NCBI RefSeq assembly: GCF_011074795.1
Contig: NZ_JAAMPF010000036.1
Location: forward strand, 124,001 to 188,000
Length of the DNA: 64,000 nt
Reading direction: 5' to 3'
Origin: Marinobacter salicampi
Lineage (GTDB): Bacteria > Pseudomonadota > Gammaproteobacteria > Pseudomonadales > Oleiphilaceae
Below the pieces are notes generated by a model that ran no database searches, was not told the DNA's origin, and saw nothing but the letters and a program-made list of their open reading frames with translations. Positions 25,384-34,380 of the stretch are shown here, one piece after another. The position numbers and the translations under genes are program-made. Position 1 is the stretch's first letter. The number at the start of each line of letters is the position of its first letter.

Positions 25384-26073
25384 ATGAATCGCAGACAGAA
25401 ACTCGCCCAGTGCCTCGGATGCTTCCTGGTACTCTTCCTTATACTCCCGTCTGCTCAGGCCCGGGAGAGCAGTGACCGGTGGCACGATCTGCGTTCCGCC
25501 TTTGAACGCGGGGCCAGCCATGGCACTGCCTGGAGCGTCGGCTGGGGCTCGGTCTATGGTATTTCCCTGGCCCACAGTGTCTATGTAATCCAGGATCCCT
25601 CGGATTCTGAAGCACGGCTGGACGCCCAGGTGGCCGGAGTCAAATCCGCTCTGGCCTTGGCAGAGACATTTCTGAGTCCACAACCCCATGCAGAGGCTCT
25701 TGAACGGTTTAACCGGCTGGCTGACGAAGGCGACCCGGAGGCGCTGAAGCAGGCAGAGCAGCTAAGGGCTGAGGTGGCAGCAGAAGAGCGCCGGCTTCGC
25801 AGCCTGGATGCCCGCATTCGCCCGCTGGTGGTCAACCTGCTCGGCGGCCTGGTCATTGCCATCGGAGATGACCGCCCGGGCGACGGCGCGATCAGTTTCG
25901 CCACCGGCATGCTGGTCAACGAACTCACCCTCTGGAGCCAGCCCAGGTCGCTTTCCCGCCTGGGAGCCGCACCCGGAGGCGAGCTGAGCCTGCAGATGGG
26001 CAGGGGCCGGCTTGACGTGCAGTACAGCTGGTACGTCAGCCCACAGCAGGCGGGTTTGCAGGTCAGGTTCTAG
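25384..26073 (+). CDS. Secreted or membrane-anchored protein of unknown function
   Basis: A 229-residue protein I do not recognise. A signal peptide or anchor spans residues 1-27 (CLGCFLVLFLILPSAQA). A conserved-looking GTAWSVGWGSVYGISLAHSV segment follows, then a charged alpha-helical, coiled-coil-like stretch (about 95-140, rich in Glu, Arg and Ala), then a Gly-rich hydrophobic segment near 145-175 and a beta-like C-terminus ending in Phe. The terminal QVRF could suggest an outer-membrane-associated protein. It follows the LexA-linked gene by 54 nt and could be cotranscribed with it. Confidence 0.6.
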   Translation: MNRRQKLAQCLGCFLVLFLILPSAQARESSDRWHDLRSAFERGASHGTAWSVGWGSVYGISLAHSVYVIQDPSDSEARLDAQVAGVKSALALAETFLSPQPHAEALERFNRLADEGDPEALKQAEQLRAEVAAEERRLRSLDARIRPLVVNLLGGLVIAIGDDRPGDGAISFATGMLVNELTLWSQPRSLSRLGAAPGGELSLQMGRGRLDVQYSWYVSPQQAGLQVRF

Positions 26074-26128
26074 CAGCGCCATTGCTTACCGGCGGCTCTT
26101 CGTGACCAAAGCAGCCTACCTCTGGTGC

Positions 26129-26653
26129 TCAGAACTGAAATCTCGGGTAAAGAACATCCTGCTCCAGGTGAACCTGGGTGGTGAGGCTGAGGTCCAGATC
26201 CTGGAGTCCATTAAACAGGCGCTGCCAGGACCGGCATGCCCCTTCCGGAGCTCGATAGCCATCGGTGAGCGCTCGGATTTCATCCAGTATTCCGTTCAGG
26301 ACTTCGTGCTCTGTGATCATCTGGCTGATCGGCGTGCTTGGCTGAGGTGGCTGGTCTCCGGCCATCTTGGCGAATACGTGTTCCCGCTCCCGTTCCAGGT
26401 GTTCCAGATATTCCTGCTCGAAACGTTTAATCAAACGGGTCAGGCCATGGGGCGCATCAGCGTGTTCGCGGTGTACCACTTCAACTTTTCGAGCCAGTCT
26501 GTGTAGCTCCTCAAGCTGTTCAGTGTGCTTGGCATGGTACTCATCTGTAATTAAACCAAGAAGCGAGTCCGTGTCCAGCTTGGCCATGGCGTGGTCATCG
26601 ATGCTGGTGGAGGTTGTCTCAGGGCCATTCTGTGAAGCTGTCCGGTCTGTCAT
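26129..26653 (-). CDS. Hemerythrin-domain protein (YtfE/RIC-like)
   Basis: A 174-residue cytoplasmic protein with a four-helix hemerythrin domain. Candidate di-iron ligands are the His in LITDEYHAKH and VVHREHADAP, the HLERE helix, ITEHEVL and the C-terminal VHLEQDVLYPRF, which ends almost exactly like YtfE/ScdA proteins. Such proteins repair or protect iron centres under nitric oxide stress. A longer reading starts at 26746, but the ATG at 26653 has a GAGGAC Shine-Dalgarno sequence. It is divergent from the nor genes about 600 nt away, which supports a nitric-oxide link. Confidence 0.8.
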   Translation of the reverse strand: MTDRTASQNGPETTSTSIDDHAMAKLDTDSLLGLITDEYHAKHTEQLEELHRLARKVEVVHREHADAPHGLTRLIKRFEQEYLEHLEREREHVFAKMAGDQPPQPSTPISQMITEHEVLNGILDEIRALTDGYRAPEGACRSWQRLFNGLQDLDLSLTTQVHLEQDVLYPRFQF

Positions 26654-26773
26654 AGCTGCGTCCTCATGTCGTCTTCGTACAAAGATATATTTAGCATGAA
26701 TCTTAATGAGCGGCAAGCGGGCTTTGCTGGATCTGCGGGGAAACATGATATAGCTGGTGCCGAAACAGCGACG

Positions 26774-26989
26774 CTAGCTGTCGACCTTGCTCAAGGCGCT
26801 GTCCTTGTGCATCGCGATATGATCGGTTTTATCACTCTTGATCTCGTATTGCGGTTCGTCTTCGCTGGCTCGCCTGTTGTGGCCTTTGTATTCCGTATCA
26901 CTGGTGTGAACACGAATGATCCGTCCACTGACGTGGCCGGCTTCGGAATTCCAGGTGACGTGGTCGCCCACTTTGAAGCGTTGTGCCAT
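26774..26989 (-). CDS. DUF2945/HVA1-type TUDOR-like small protein
   Basis: A 71-residue basic protein starting MAQRFKVGDHVTWNSEAGHV, the signature of the DUF2945 (hypervirulence-associated TUDOR-like) family, with the usual RIIRVHTSDTEYKGHNRRA and a closing segment DHIAMHKDSAL. Function is unknown; the fold is a small beta barrel. The ATG at 26989 is preferred over one six codons upstream. It is followed by the hemerythrin gene 120 nt downstream on the same strand. Confidence 0.8.
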   Translation of the reverse strand: MAQRFKVGDHVTWNSEAGHVSGRIIRVHTSDTEYKGHNRRASEDEPQYEIKSDKTDHIAMHKDSALSKVDS

Positions 26990-27265
26990 GGCTTGCCCCT
27001 TGCACATGATAGCTTTCCGGTATCGTTTCCTTATGACCTTACAGCGCTCGCTTACAACTGGTCAAGGTTACGTTCTCAAATCTCCTTGTCTTGAGCAATG
27101 GACCAAAACCCGACCATCATCAGCCGAACCATTAAAGTTGTGATGGCGTTATTTGCCTATCGACAGTTCCTGGTCTAAACATACATGTCAGGGTTTGGTT
27201 AACAGCATGGGCCGTCTGAGCCAGCTGCTTGAAAAATAAAAAGTCCACATTTGACAGGAGGTCGG

Positions 27266-27391
27266 ATGCAACAGAAAAAATTCTACGGACCGCTACGGAT
27301 AGTCAGCTATCTGGTTCTGCTCCTGATGGGGTCGGGCATTGTCTACGCTGCCTCCATTTCAATTATGCATTGGACCGGCATCACCGTTTAG
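27266..27391 (+). CDS. 41-residue single-span membrane protein preceding norC
   Basis: A short open frame, MQQKKFYGPLRIVSYLVLLL and onward, encodes 41 residues with a basic N-terminus and one hydrophobic helix at about residues 12-36, ending HWTGITV. The Shine-Dalgarno sequence ACAGGAGG is excellent. It ends 14 nt before norC and is in the same direction, so it is almost certainly the first gene of the nor operon. I do not recognise it; a small assembly or stability subunit of the reductase is possible but unproven. Confidence 0.7.
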   Translation: MQQKKFYGPLRIVSYLVLLLMGSGIVYAASISIMHWTGITV

Positions 27392-27405
27392 GGTGAGGGA
27401 TAGCC

Positions 27406-28236
27406 ATGACTAACCGACAGGCCCGGATTTTCGCGATTGCCTCTACCGCCATAGCAGCACTGGCGTTTCTCGTGCTGACCCTCGACAGTCACCGCCAGTT
27501 CGGTGAGCTGACGAATGCCGACGCGATTACGCCGGAAGTGACCCACGGCAAGGATGTCTGGCACAAATACAACTGCATCAACTGTCATACCCTGTTTGGT
27601 GAAGGCGCTTACTATGCACCTGATCTGACCAAGATCACGCAGCATCGTGGTGATGCCTACCTTACCGCCTACATGCGTGACCCCTCGAAATTCTATGACG
27701 AGAAAATCCATCGTCGTCTCATGCCGACCCAGGATCTGAGTGAGAAAGAGATAGCGGACCTGATCAAGTTTCTTGACTGGGTTGCGAATGTGGACAACCA
27801 GGGGTGGCCTCCACGCCCCATTACGGTCACGGGCAGTGGTATGTCATCGGGTGTGGTTGCGCAGCGCCAGCCCGAGGGCACCACACCGGTGGACGCGGAA
27901 GACGACCCGCGGGCCAAGGGCGAGCAGATATTCCGTACCGCCCAGCCGGGCTGTACTTCCTGCCATTCCATTGAACCGGGTGTCGATATGGCCGGCCCGT
28001 CGCTGGCAGGTATGGCGACCCGTGCTGAGGAAACCCTCAATTCACCGGAGTATGAGGGTGACGCAACGGACATTGAAGGGTACATCCGTGAGTCCATTGT
28101 GGCCCCCAGTGCACATCTGGTTCCGGGCGAGATGTACTCTTCAGGCGGCACCTCCTTCATGCCCACCGGTTACGACGAGAGCCTCTCCGAGGATGAGCTC
28201 AGCCAACTGACCGCCTATCTGGCAACGCTTAAATAA
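27406..28236 (+). CDS. norC: Nitric oxide reductase cytochrome c subunit, diheme variant
   Basis: A 276-residue protein, far longer than the usual NorC of about 146. Residues 1-130 are a normal NorC: an N-terminal membrane anchor (about 8-26), heme site CINCH at 57-61 and axial Met at 106 in RLMPTQDLS. A linker (130-165) then joins a second class I cytochrome c domain with CTSCH at 183-187 and axial Met near 252 in FMPTGYDESLSEDELSQL. NorC passes electrons from periplasmic carriers to NorB; the extra domain could act as a built-in donor. norB follows 61 nt later. Confidence 0.88.
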   Translation: MTNRQARIFAIASTAIAALAFLVLTLDSHRQFGELTNADAITPEVTHGKDVWHKYNCINCHTLFGEGAYYAPDLTKITQHRGDAYLTAYMRDPSKFYDEKIHRRLMPTQDLSEKEIADLIKFLDWVANVDNQGWPPRPITVTGSGMSSGVVAQRQPEGTTPVDAEDDPRAKGEQIFRTAQPGCTSCHSIEPGVDMAGPSLAGMATRAEETLNSPEYEGDATDIEGYIRESIVAPSAHLVPGEMYSSGGTSFMPTGYDESLSEDELSQLTAYLATLK

Positions 28237-28297
28237 CGCTTCACCGTATCTCGTCAACATACGAGGCAGGAAGCCAGAAACTTCAAGGAGAATAAGA

Positions 28298-29662
28298 ATG
28301 CGGTACAAATCGCAATCCGTCGCCTACTGGTACTTTGCGGTCGCCATGGTGCTGTTCGGGCTCCAGCTGGTATTTGGCCTGTTGTCAGCCGCAAAATATC
28401 TGGGCCCGGATCCGCTACTCTATATTCTGCCGTTTGACGTCACCAAGGTGATTCATACCAACTTGCTGATTGTCTGGGTGCTGACAGGCTTTATGGGCGC
28501 CACCTACTGGTTGATTCCGGATGAGTCGCGGACTGAACTGCACAGCGTCAAGCTCGCCTACCTACAGCTGATTCTGTGGACCGGCATGGGTGTGACTGCG
28601 ATCATCGGCTATCTGTTCCGCTACGGCACCGGCAACAAACTGCTGGAACAGCCATTGCCTCACAAGATCGTGATCGTTATCTGCATGCTGATCTTTCTCT
28701 ACAACATCAGCATGACCATCAAAAAGTCAGGCCGTTTCACCACCACAGAAGGTGTTCTGCTGATCGGGCTGTTCAGCTCGGCCGTGCTGTTCTTCCCGGC
28801 TTTGCTGCACTACGAGAACTATACCGTCTCTATCTTTTACCGCTGGTGGACTATCCACCTCTGGGTGGAGGGCGTCTGGATGATGATCATGGGCTCGTTC
28901 CTGGCCTATCTTCTGATCAGGCTGTCGGGGGCGGACAGGGAAGTGATGGAAAAGTGGCTCTACGTCATTGTCGGGCTGGTGTTCATCGCCGGCATACTCG
29001 GTACAGCTCACCACTATTACTGGGTTGGTGTCCCCCAGTACTGGCTGCCCATCGGCGGGCTGTTCAGTGCTCTTGAACCTGCGGCCCTGGCGGGTATGGC
29101 GGCCTTTGCCTACGCTGCCATGCGTCGGTCAGGTCTGGCGCACCCCAACACCCTGGCTCTGCACTGGACCATCGGAAGCGCCGTCTTCGCGCTCTTTGGT
29201 GCCGGCCTGTTAGGCTTGGCCCATACTTGGCCCGCGGTGAACAAGTGGACCCATGGCACCCTGATAACGGCCATGCACGGTCATGCGGCGTTTTATGGCG
29301 CCTATGCCATGATCGTGCTGGCGATGATCACTTATGTGCTGCCGAAGATGACCAACCGTGCGGAGAACGGCACCACGCTTGGCTACTGGGCGTTCTGGCT
29401 GCAACTGGCCGGTATGTTCGGCATGACTCTGTCGTTCGCGACTGCAGGCCTTGGCCAGGTCTATCTTGAGCGAATCATGGGCATGGGGTATCTGGATGCC
29501 CAACTGAAGATCCAGGTTCATTTCCTGATGCTGATCGCTACGGCCTCGGTGTTCACGGTGGGCGTGGCATTGTTTATCTATGATTTTTTCCGGTACCGGC
29601 CTCACTTTGAGACTTCTGAGGAGACGCTTGTGACGACCACCGGTCACGAGCGAACGGCGTGA
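28298..29662 (+). CDS. norB: Nitric oxide reductase catalytic subunit
   Basis: A 454-residue, twelve-helix heme-copper-superfamily protein that reduces 2 NO to N2O. By my count, the low-spin heme ligands are His53 (HTNLLIVW) and one of the pair in MHGH (327, 329), the other binding heme b3. FeB ligands are His187, His238 and His239 (AHHYYW) and Glu191 (HLWVEGVW); Glu260 corresponds to the second conserved Glu. The residue four after Glu191, a conserved Glu in characterised cNORs, is Met195. A GGAG Shine-Dalgarno sequence precedes the ATG. It overlaps norQ by 4 nt. Confidence 0.9.
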   Translation: MRYKSQSVAYWYFAVAMVLFGLQLVFGLLSAAKYLGPDPLLYILPFDVTKVIHTNLLIVWVLTGFMGATYWLIPDESRTELHSVKLAYLQLILWTGMGVTAIIGYLFRYGTGNKLLEQPLPHKIVIVICMLIFLYNISMTIKKSGRFTTTEGVLLIGLFSSAVLFFPALLHYENYTVSIFYRWWTIHLWVEGVWMMIMGSFLAYLLIRLSGADREVMEKWLYVIVGLVFIAGILGTAHHYYWVGVPQYWLPIGGLFSALEPAALAGMAAFAYAAMRRSGLAHPNTLALHWTIGSAVFALFGAGLLGLAHTWPAVNKWTHGTLITAMHGHAAFYGAYAMIVLAMITYVLPKMTNRAENGTTLGYWAFWLQLAGMFGMTLSFATAGLGQVYLERIMGMGYLDAQLKIQVHFLMLIATASVFTVGVALFIYDFFRYRPHFETSEETLVTTTGHERTA

Positions 29663-30483
29663 TCGTTTCTACCGAAACGCTGCATAAAATCCGTGACAAG
29701 AGTCCGGGCGCAGAGCCTTTCTACCTGCCAACCGGTAATGAAATCGAGATATTTGAGCAGTGCCATGCCCAAAATCTCGCTGTCATGCTCAAAGGTCCCA
29801 CCGGGTGCGGCAAGACCCGCCTGGTGGAGCATATGGCCTGGCGGCTGGGGCGGCCGCTGGTCACCATTCCCTGCCACGACGATCTGGCTGCCAGCGATCT
29901 GATCGGTCGCTTCCTGATCCGCCATGACGGCACTCACTGGCATGACGGACCCCTTACCAGGGCCGTCCGGGAAGGCGCCATCTGTTACCTGGACGAGGTG
30001 GTTGAAGCACGCCAGGACACCATCGTTATTCTCCATGCACTGACGGATCACCGGCGGATATTGCCAATCGACAAGACCGGTGAAACCGTTAAGGCGGCGC
30101 CGGGGTTCCAGTTGGTCGTTTCCTATAACCCAGGTTACCAGCGCATGCTGAAAGATCTTAAACCCTCGACACGCCAGCGTTTCGTCGCGATGGATCTGGA
30201 CTTCCCTGTGGCCGAGCGGGAGCTTGCCATAATCAGGGAGGAAAGCGGGGCAGACCATGCCACTGCCCACGCCCTGGTGTCGCTGGCCCATCGGATCCGC
30301 GTCCTGCGGGACCGAGGTCTGGCAGAAGTCCCGAGTACCCGCCTGTTGATAGCGACCGCGTTGCTGGCAGCGAAAGGTATACCCATCCGCGAAGCCTGCT
30401 ATGCAGGACTTATCTCTCCGTTATCTGATGACGAATCGCTGGTAGGAGCCATGCGTGATCTGGTTGACGCGACCTTTGTCTAG
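29659..30483 (+). CDS. norQ: NorQ/CbbQ-type MoxR AAA+ ATPase
   Basis: A 274-residue AAA+ chaperone that works with NorD to activate the reductase, probably by inserting the FeB iron. Walker A is GPTGCGKTR near residue 46, Walker B is AICYLDEVVEAR near 110, and the sensor region FQLVVSYNPGYQ and the Arg-rich RQRFVAMDLDF follow. The GTG start overlaps the norB stop (GTGA), showing translational coupling. The gene order norC-norB-norQ-norD matches many denitrifiers. Confidence 0.9.
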   Translation: MIVSTETLHKIRDKSPGAEPFYLPTGNEIEIFEQCHAQNLAVMLKGPTGCGKTRLVEHMAWRLGRPLVTIPCHDDLAASDLIGRFLIRHDGTHWHDGPLTRAVREGAICYLDEVVEARQDTIVILHALTDHRRILPIDKTGETVKAAPGFQLVVSYNPGYQRMLKDLKPSTRQRFVAMDLDFPVAERELAIIREESGADHATAHALVSLAHRIRVLRDRGLAEVPSTRLLIATALLAAKGIPIREACYAGLISPLSDDESLVGAMRDLVDATFV

Positions 30484-30518
30484 CCTGTCCCGGAGCAGGC
30501 ACGCCCTGGTGGCAAACC

Positions 30519-32570
30519 ATGGCTGAAGCCGAGGAAGTCGTCAGTGACGCGGCCCGGTATGCTACGGTATATGCTCAGAAACTCTGGCGTAAACACAGGC
30601 GTCCGCCGGACCAGCCACAGACCGTGATGCTGGTTGATGTAGCTTCCCGGCTGGATCTTCTAATTACAGCCGTGTTTGACCGCAGCTACACCCTGCGCGC
30701 GGCACAGCTGCCTGCCCGGGCCACCCTGCTTGCCATGCTGTTCCGTTACCACCGCCGGCCCCGGCGACAAGGTGCCATCCCCGCCACAAACGGCGACTCT
30801 CTATGGTTACCGCCTGATTCCGGCATAGTGGATACTGCCTTCGGCGCCGAGCTATACCGGGCAATGGCCTTGCAGCAGATAGTGCGGGCGCGCCGGGGCG
30901 GGGCTGAGGTGCCGGTCACCCAGCTGAGCCCATTATTGGCGGATGTCTACCTTCTGCTTGAGGCCTACGCGGCTGACGAGCAACTGGCAGAACTGCTGCC
31001 GGGGCTGAAACATTCGGTAGACACCCTGCGCCGGTACGCACTGAAAGCGCGACCGGCACTCGACCAGTTCCCTGACTCCCGAAAGCCTCTTGAGCTGTTC
31101 CTGCGCAGGCTTCTTGGCAGTGAATGCGGCGCGCCGGACAGCGCCATTCCCATTGCATCTGAACCGCAGGAGTCTTTGGTCAACGCCCGTCGGGTGATAG
31201 AAGACTTTCACCTGCTACCCACCGGCATCACTGAACACCAGCTCGGACCGCTGCCGCTGGTGAAGGATTGGTGGACCGGGGAGTTACGTCCGCCACCTGG
31301 CACTGTTGAAACACTGCCAGTGGCCGGCGGAAACGATCAGGCAGCTGAGCCGGAAGACAGTGCCCCCAGGTCCGCCCGGCTTGCACGACGGCCGGATGAG
31401 CGCGAGGCCACCGAAGAGGAAAAGGAAGAGAACCCGGAGCCCGGCATCTGGATGGTGCAGGCGGACGAACCTCATCAGCATGCTGAAGACCCCTTTGGTC
31501 TCCAGCGCCCGACAGATCGGGACCAGGAAACCAGCGCTGATGAATTTGGCGATATGGTGTCTGAGCTGTCCAACGCGCGTCTGGTATCGACACCGGGCCG
31601 ACCCAAGGAAGTGCTTTTGTCCGATGACCCGCCCGACGCCCGTGCCCGCCAGGAACTCAAGGCTGCCATAGCCGAGGGTAAGGGGTTCAGCTATCCGGAA
31701 TGGGACTGCCGTAGGCGTATCTACCGTGAGCCCGGTTCGACCGTTCGGCTGCTCTCGTCACAGGCAGGCTCACAGAAATGGGTGGACACAACCCTCGCGG
31801 CTCATGAGTCCATGCTGACCGCCATTCGCAAACGTTTCGAGATGCTCCAGGCGCGGCGGGTAACTCGGCGGAAACAGCTCGACGGAGACCATATCGATCT
31901 CGATGCCTATATCGACAGCTACGCGGATTTTCGCGCTGGCAAATACATGGCGGAGGGCCTGTACCAGACCCGGCGCACGGCTGAACGCAACATGGCGATC
32001 ACCCTCCTTATCGACATCAGCGGTTCCACGGACAGCTGGGTATCGGCCAACCGACGGGTCATCGATGTCGAGCGGGAAGCACTTCTGCTGGTATGTGCTG
32101 CGCTGGAGGGTCTGGGCGAACCCTATTCGGTGCAGGCCTTTTCCGGTGAAGGACCTGATGCTGTCACCGTGCGCCAGATAAAGGACTTTGGGGAGCACTA
32201 CAGCAACGAAGTAGCGCTAAGGATCAGCGCACTGGAGCCCCAGCACTACACCCGGGCGGGCGCTGCCATACGCCATGCCACCGCCGGCCTGATGCGCCAG
32301 CCTGCAGCCCATCGTCTGCTGCTACTGATATCGGATGGCAAGCCCAGCGATAAAGACGATTATGAAGGTCGGTATGGGGTGGAGGACATGCGCCAATCGG
32401 TTACCGAATCCGGCCTGCAGGGCATTCACTGTTTCTGTCTGACCATTGATCGCCAGGCCGCAAACTATCTTCCCAGGGTTTTCGGGGCGCATGGCTACGC
32501 CTTGCTGACCCGACCTGAGTTATTGTCCTCGGCTTTGCTGAACTGGATGAAACGGCTGGTGACAGCTTAG
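30519..32570 (+). CDS. norD: NorD-type von Willebrand A domain protein
   Basis: A 683-residue cytoplasmic protein. The N-terminal 220 residues are helical, an acidic low-complexity linker (about 265-320, rich in Glu and Pro) follows, and the C-terminal VWA domain (about 480-680) carries the metal-ion site DISGSTDSW and the later SDGKPSDKDDYEGRYG. NorD partners with NorQ in maturing NorCB. The start ATG at 30519 has only a weak Shine-Dalgarno sequence, 35 nt after norQ. An imperfect inverted repeat just after the stop may end the transcript. Confidence 0.88.
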   Translation: MAEAEEVVSDAARYATVYAQKLWRKHRRPPDQPQTVMLVDVASRLDLLITAVFDRSYTLRAAQLPARATLLAMLFRYHRRPRRQGAIPATNGDSLWLPPDSGIVDTAFGAELYRAMALQQIVRARRGGAEVPVTQLSPLLADVYLLLEAYAADEQLAELLPGLKHSVDTLRRYALKARPALDQFPDSRKPLELFLRRLLGSECGAPDSAIPIASEPQESLVNARRVIEDFHLLPTGITEHQLGPLPLVKDWWTGELRPPPGTVETLPVAGGNDQAAEPEDSAPRSARLARRPDEREATEEEKEENPEPGIWMVQADEPHQHAEDPFGLQRPTDRDQETSADEFGDMVSELSNARLVSTPGRPKEVLLSDDPPDARARQELKAAIAEGKGFSYPEWDCRRRIYREPGSTVRLLSSQAGSQKWVDTTLAAHESMLTAIRKRFEMLQARRVTRRKQLDGDHIDLDAYIDSYADFRAGKYMAEGLYQTRRTAERNMAITLLIDISGSTDSWVSANRRVIDVEREALLLVCAALEGLGEPYSVQAFSGEGPDAVTVRQIKDFGEHYSNEVALRISALEPQHYTRAGAAIRHATAGLMRQPAAHRLLLLISDGKPSDKDDYEGRYGVEDMRQSVTESGLQGIHCFCLTIDRQAANYLPRVFGAHGYALLTRPELLSSALLNWMKRLVTA

Positions 32571-32763
32571 CGCCAGGGCTTCCCTACCTGGCCACGCTCT
32601 ATCCGCACCCTGCTCTTAGAGAGAGCTGATTCTTAACAGGATATTACAATCGCCACGGAACCGGTCGGCTTCCGGCTGCGTATCTTCTATTTCACCCTGG
32701 AAGAGCGATACTCAAAGCGATGGGTTCGGTACATGAGGTATCAAATAATTGCTTTGTCTAATG

Positions 32764-32790
32764 TTCAGGCTGGCCTGAAGCGGCCGATAA
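32764..32790 (+). promoter_or_regulatory. Candidate sigma-28 promoter with embedded palindrome
   Basis: GCCGATAA (32783-32790) is an exact match to the FliA -10 element, 30 nt before the chemoreceptor start. Just upstream TTCAGGC-TG-GCCTGAA (32764-32779) is a perfect palindrome lying where the -35 would be, so an added repressor or activator may bind there. A TAATGTTC just before it resembles the -35 but at 16-nt spacing rather than 11. Confidence 0.4.
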
Positions 32791-32820
32791 CCAAATATAT
32801 CCATATTTTTGGTGTTCAGT

Positions 32821-34350
32821 ATGCAGCAAGACCTCAGTTCCAACGATGCCTCCACACTGACTGAAATACGCCAGCAAGCTGACTGGCACATGCTGTTGCT
32901 TCTGCTTGCCCATATCCCCGTGGTGGCTGGTCTGATCCCGATCGGCTACGGCACCTTCGGTTTTGCCCTAGTCAGCAGCGTGCTGGTAGGGCTTGCCTCG
33001 ACAGCTGTTTATGCGCTCTGCCGTGGAACCCGCCTGGCGGGGGTACTGAATGGCTGTCTGCTGATGGTCTATTCCGCCATCATGATTCAGAGCCAGCTCG
33101 GCGTGACGGAGATGCACTTTCATATCTTTGCCGCCCTGGCCCTTGTGATTGTCTACCGGGACTGGCTGCCGGTAGTCGCTGCAGCTGGCCTGATCGCGGT
33201 TCACCACCTGTTGTTCACCGCCATGCACATGGGCGGGGTTACCCTCGGAGACATGCCCATCGTCATCTATGACCATGCCCCAAGCTGGGGAATGACCTTT
33301 GTCCACGCCGCCTTTGTGGTCTTCGAAGCAGTCATCCTGATCCTGATTGCACACCGGATCGGTGCCGAGCAGGCCCGCTCCATGGCCATGGTGGATATTG
33401 TCAACCGCTTCGCCCTGGACCATGACCTGCGGGGTCGCCTGCCTGGGAACCCGAACGACCGGGCAGCGCTCTCCTTCAATGCCATGATGGACCAGTTTTC
33501 AGCCGTGGTGGGTGAACTGGCTGGCCTTTCCGAAAAGCTCCGTTCGAGCTCCGGTCAGCTGAGTGTTATCAGCAGCCAGACCGGTGAGGCTGCCGATGAG
33601 CAGCGGGCCCAGACCGACCAGGCCGCCACCGCAACCGATGAAATGGTGGCAAGCATTCAGGAAGTGGCCGCCAACGCCCAGTCGGCCTCCCAGGCCGCGG
33701 GGAATTCCTACAAGGCTGCGACCAGTGGCGACGAGTCCATGGGATCGGCCGTGACACTGATGGATTCCCTCAATGCTTCCCTCGACCAGACCATCGGCGC
33801 GGTGAAATTGTTGGCTGAAAATGTTGAGGAGATTGCGTCTGTATCGAGCTCCATCAATGCCATTTCTGAGCAGACCAATCTGCTTGCCCTGAACGCGGCT
33901 ATTGAAGCGGCCCGGGCCGGGGAGCACGGGCGCGGCTTTGCCGTGGTGGCAGATGAAGTGAGGCAGTTGTCAAAACGGACCCAGTCATTTACTGATCAGA
34001 TCCGCAAGACCACCGAACGTTTGCAGGAAATGTCCGGCAAGACCCTGGCGTCCATGGAAGAAGGCAAGGCACGTTCGGGCGAGACCACCGCCGTCATCAC
34101 CTCTGCCAAAGAAGTGATTTCAGGCATATTTACATCTGCCGGAACGGTGCGGGATATGAATGACCAGATCGCCGCCGCGGCCGAACAGCAGGCTGCCACT
34201 TCCCAGGAAATCAACCAGAACATCCACATCATTCTGGCCAAGAGCCAGGTCGTCATCGACGGCGCAGAAGGCGCCCGCCGGATGGCCGGAGAGATGAATG
34301 CCAGCATCGAGACCATCGACGGGATTGTGAATCGGTATAAGGTCGGGTAA
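32821..34350 (+). CDS. Methyl-accepting chemotaxis protein with histidine-rich membrane sensor
   Basis: A 509-residue receptor with no large periplasmic domain. Residues 20-180 form about six membrane helices rich in histidine (positions 23, 31, 99, 101, 128, 129, 136, 152 and 162), including [19 protein letters not shown] and IAVHHLLF. The same membrane module occurs, from memory, in other bacterial receptors of unknown ligand. The signalling domain has the canonical tip [20 protein letters not shown]. Heme, metal or gas sensing is possible given the His content and the nor operon upstream, but this is inference. ATG 32821 is chosen over an in-frame TTG. Confidence 0.85.
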   Translation: MQQDLSSNDASTLTEIRQQADWHMLLLLLAHIPVVAGLIPIGYGTFGFALVSSVLVGLASTAVYALCRGTRLAGVLNGCLLMVYSAIMIQSQLGVTEMHFHIFAALALVIVYRDWLPVVAAAGLIAVHHLLFTAMHMGGVTLGDMPIVIYDHAPSWGMTFVHAAFVVFEAVILILIAHRIGAEQARSMAMVDIVNRFALDHDLRGRLPGNPNDRAALSFNAMMDQFSAVVGELAGLSEKLRSSSGQLSVISSQTGEAADEQRAQTDQAATATDEMVASIQEVAANAQSASQAAGNSYKAATSGDESMGSAVTLMDSLNASLDQTIGAVKLLAENVEEIASVSSSINAISEQTNLLALNAAIEAARAGEHGRGFAVVADEVRQLSKRTQSFTDQIRKTTERLQEMSGKTLASMEEGKARSGETTAVITSAKEVISGIFTSAGTVRDMNDQIAAAAEQQAATSQEINQNIHIILAKSQVVIDGAEGARRMAGEMNASIETIDGIVNRYKVG

Positions 34351-34380
34351 TCGTCCCTTGGCTATGTCGGACAGCGTACG

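Noticed and set aside
27088-27102. CTTGTCTTGAGCAAT as a possible FNR/DNR box before the nor operon
   Set aside because: The TTG and CAA half-sites are seven bases apart instead of eight and the inner bases do not match TTGAT/ATCAA.
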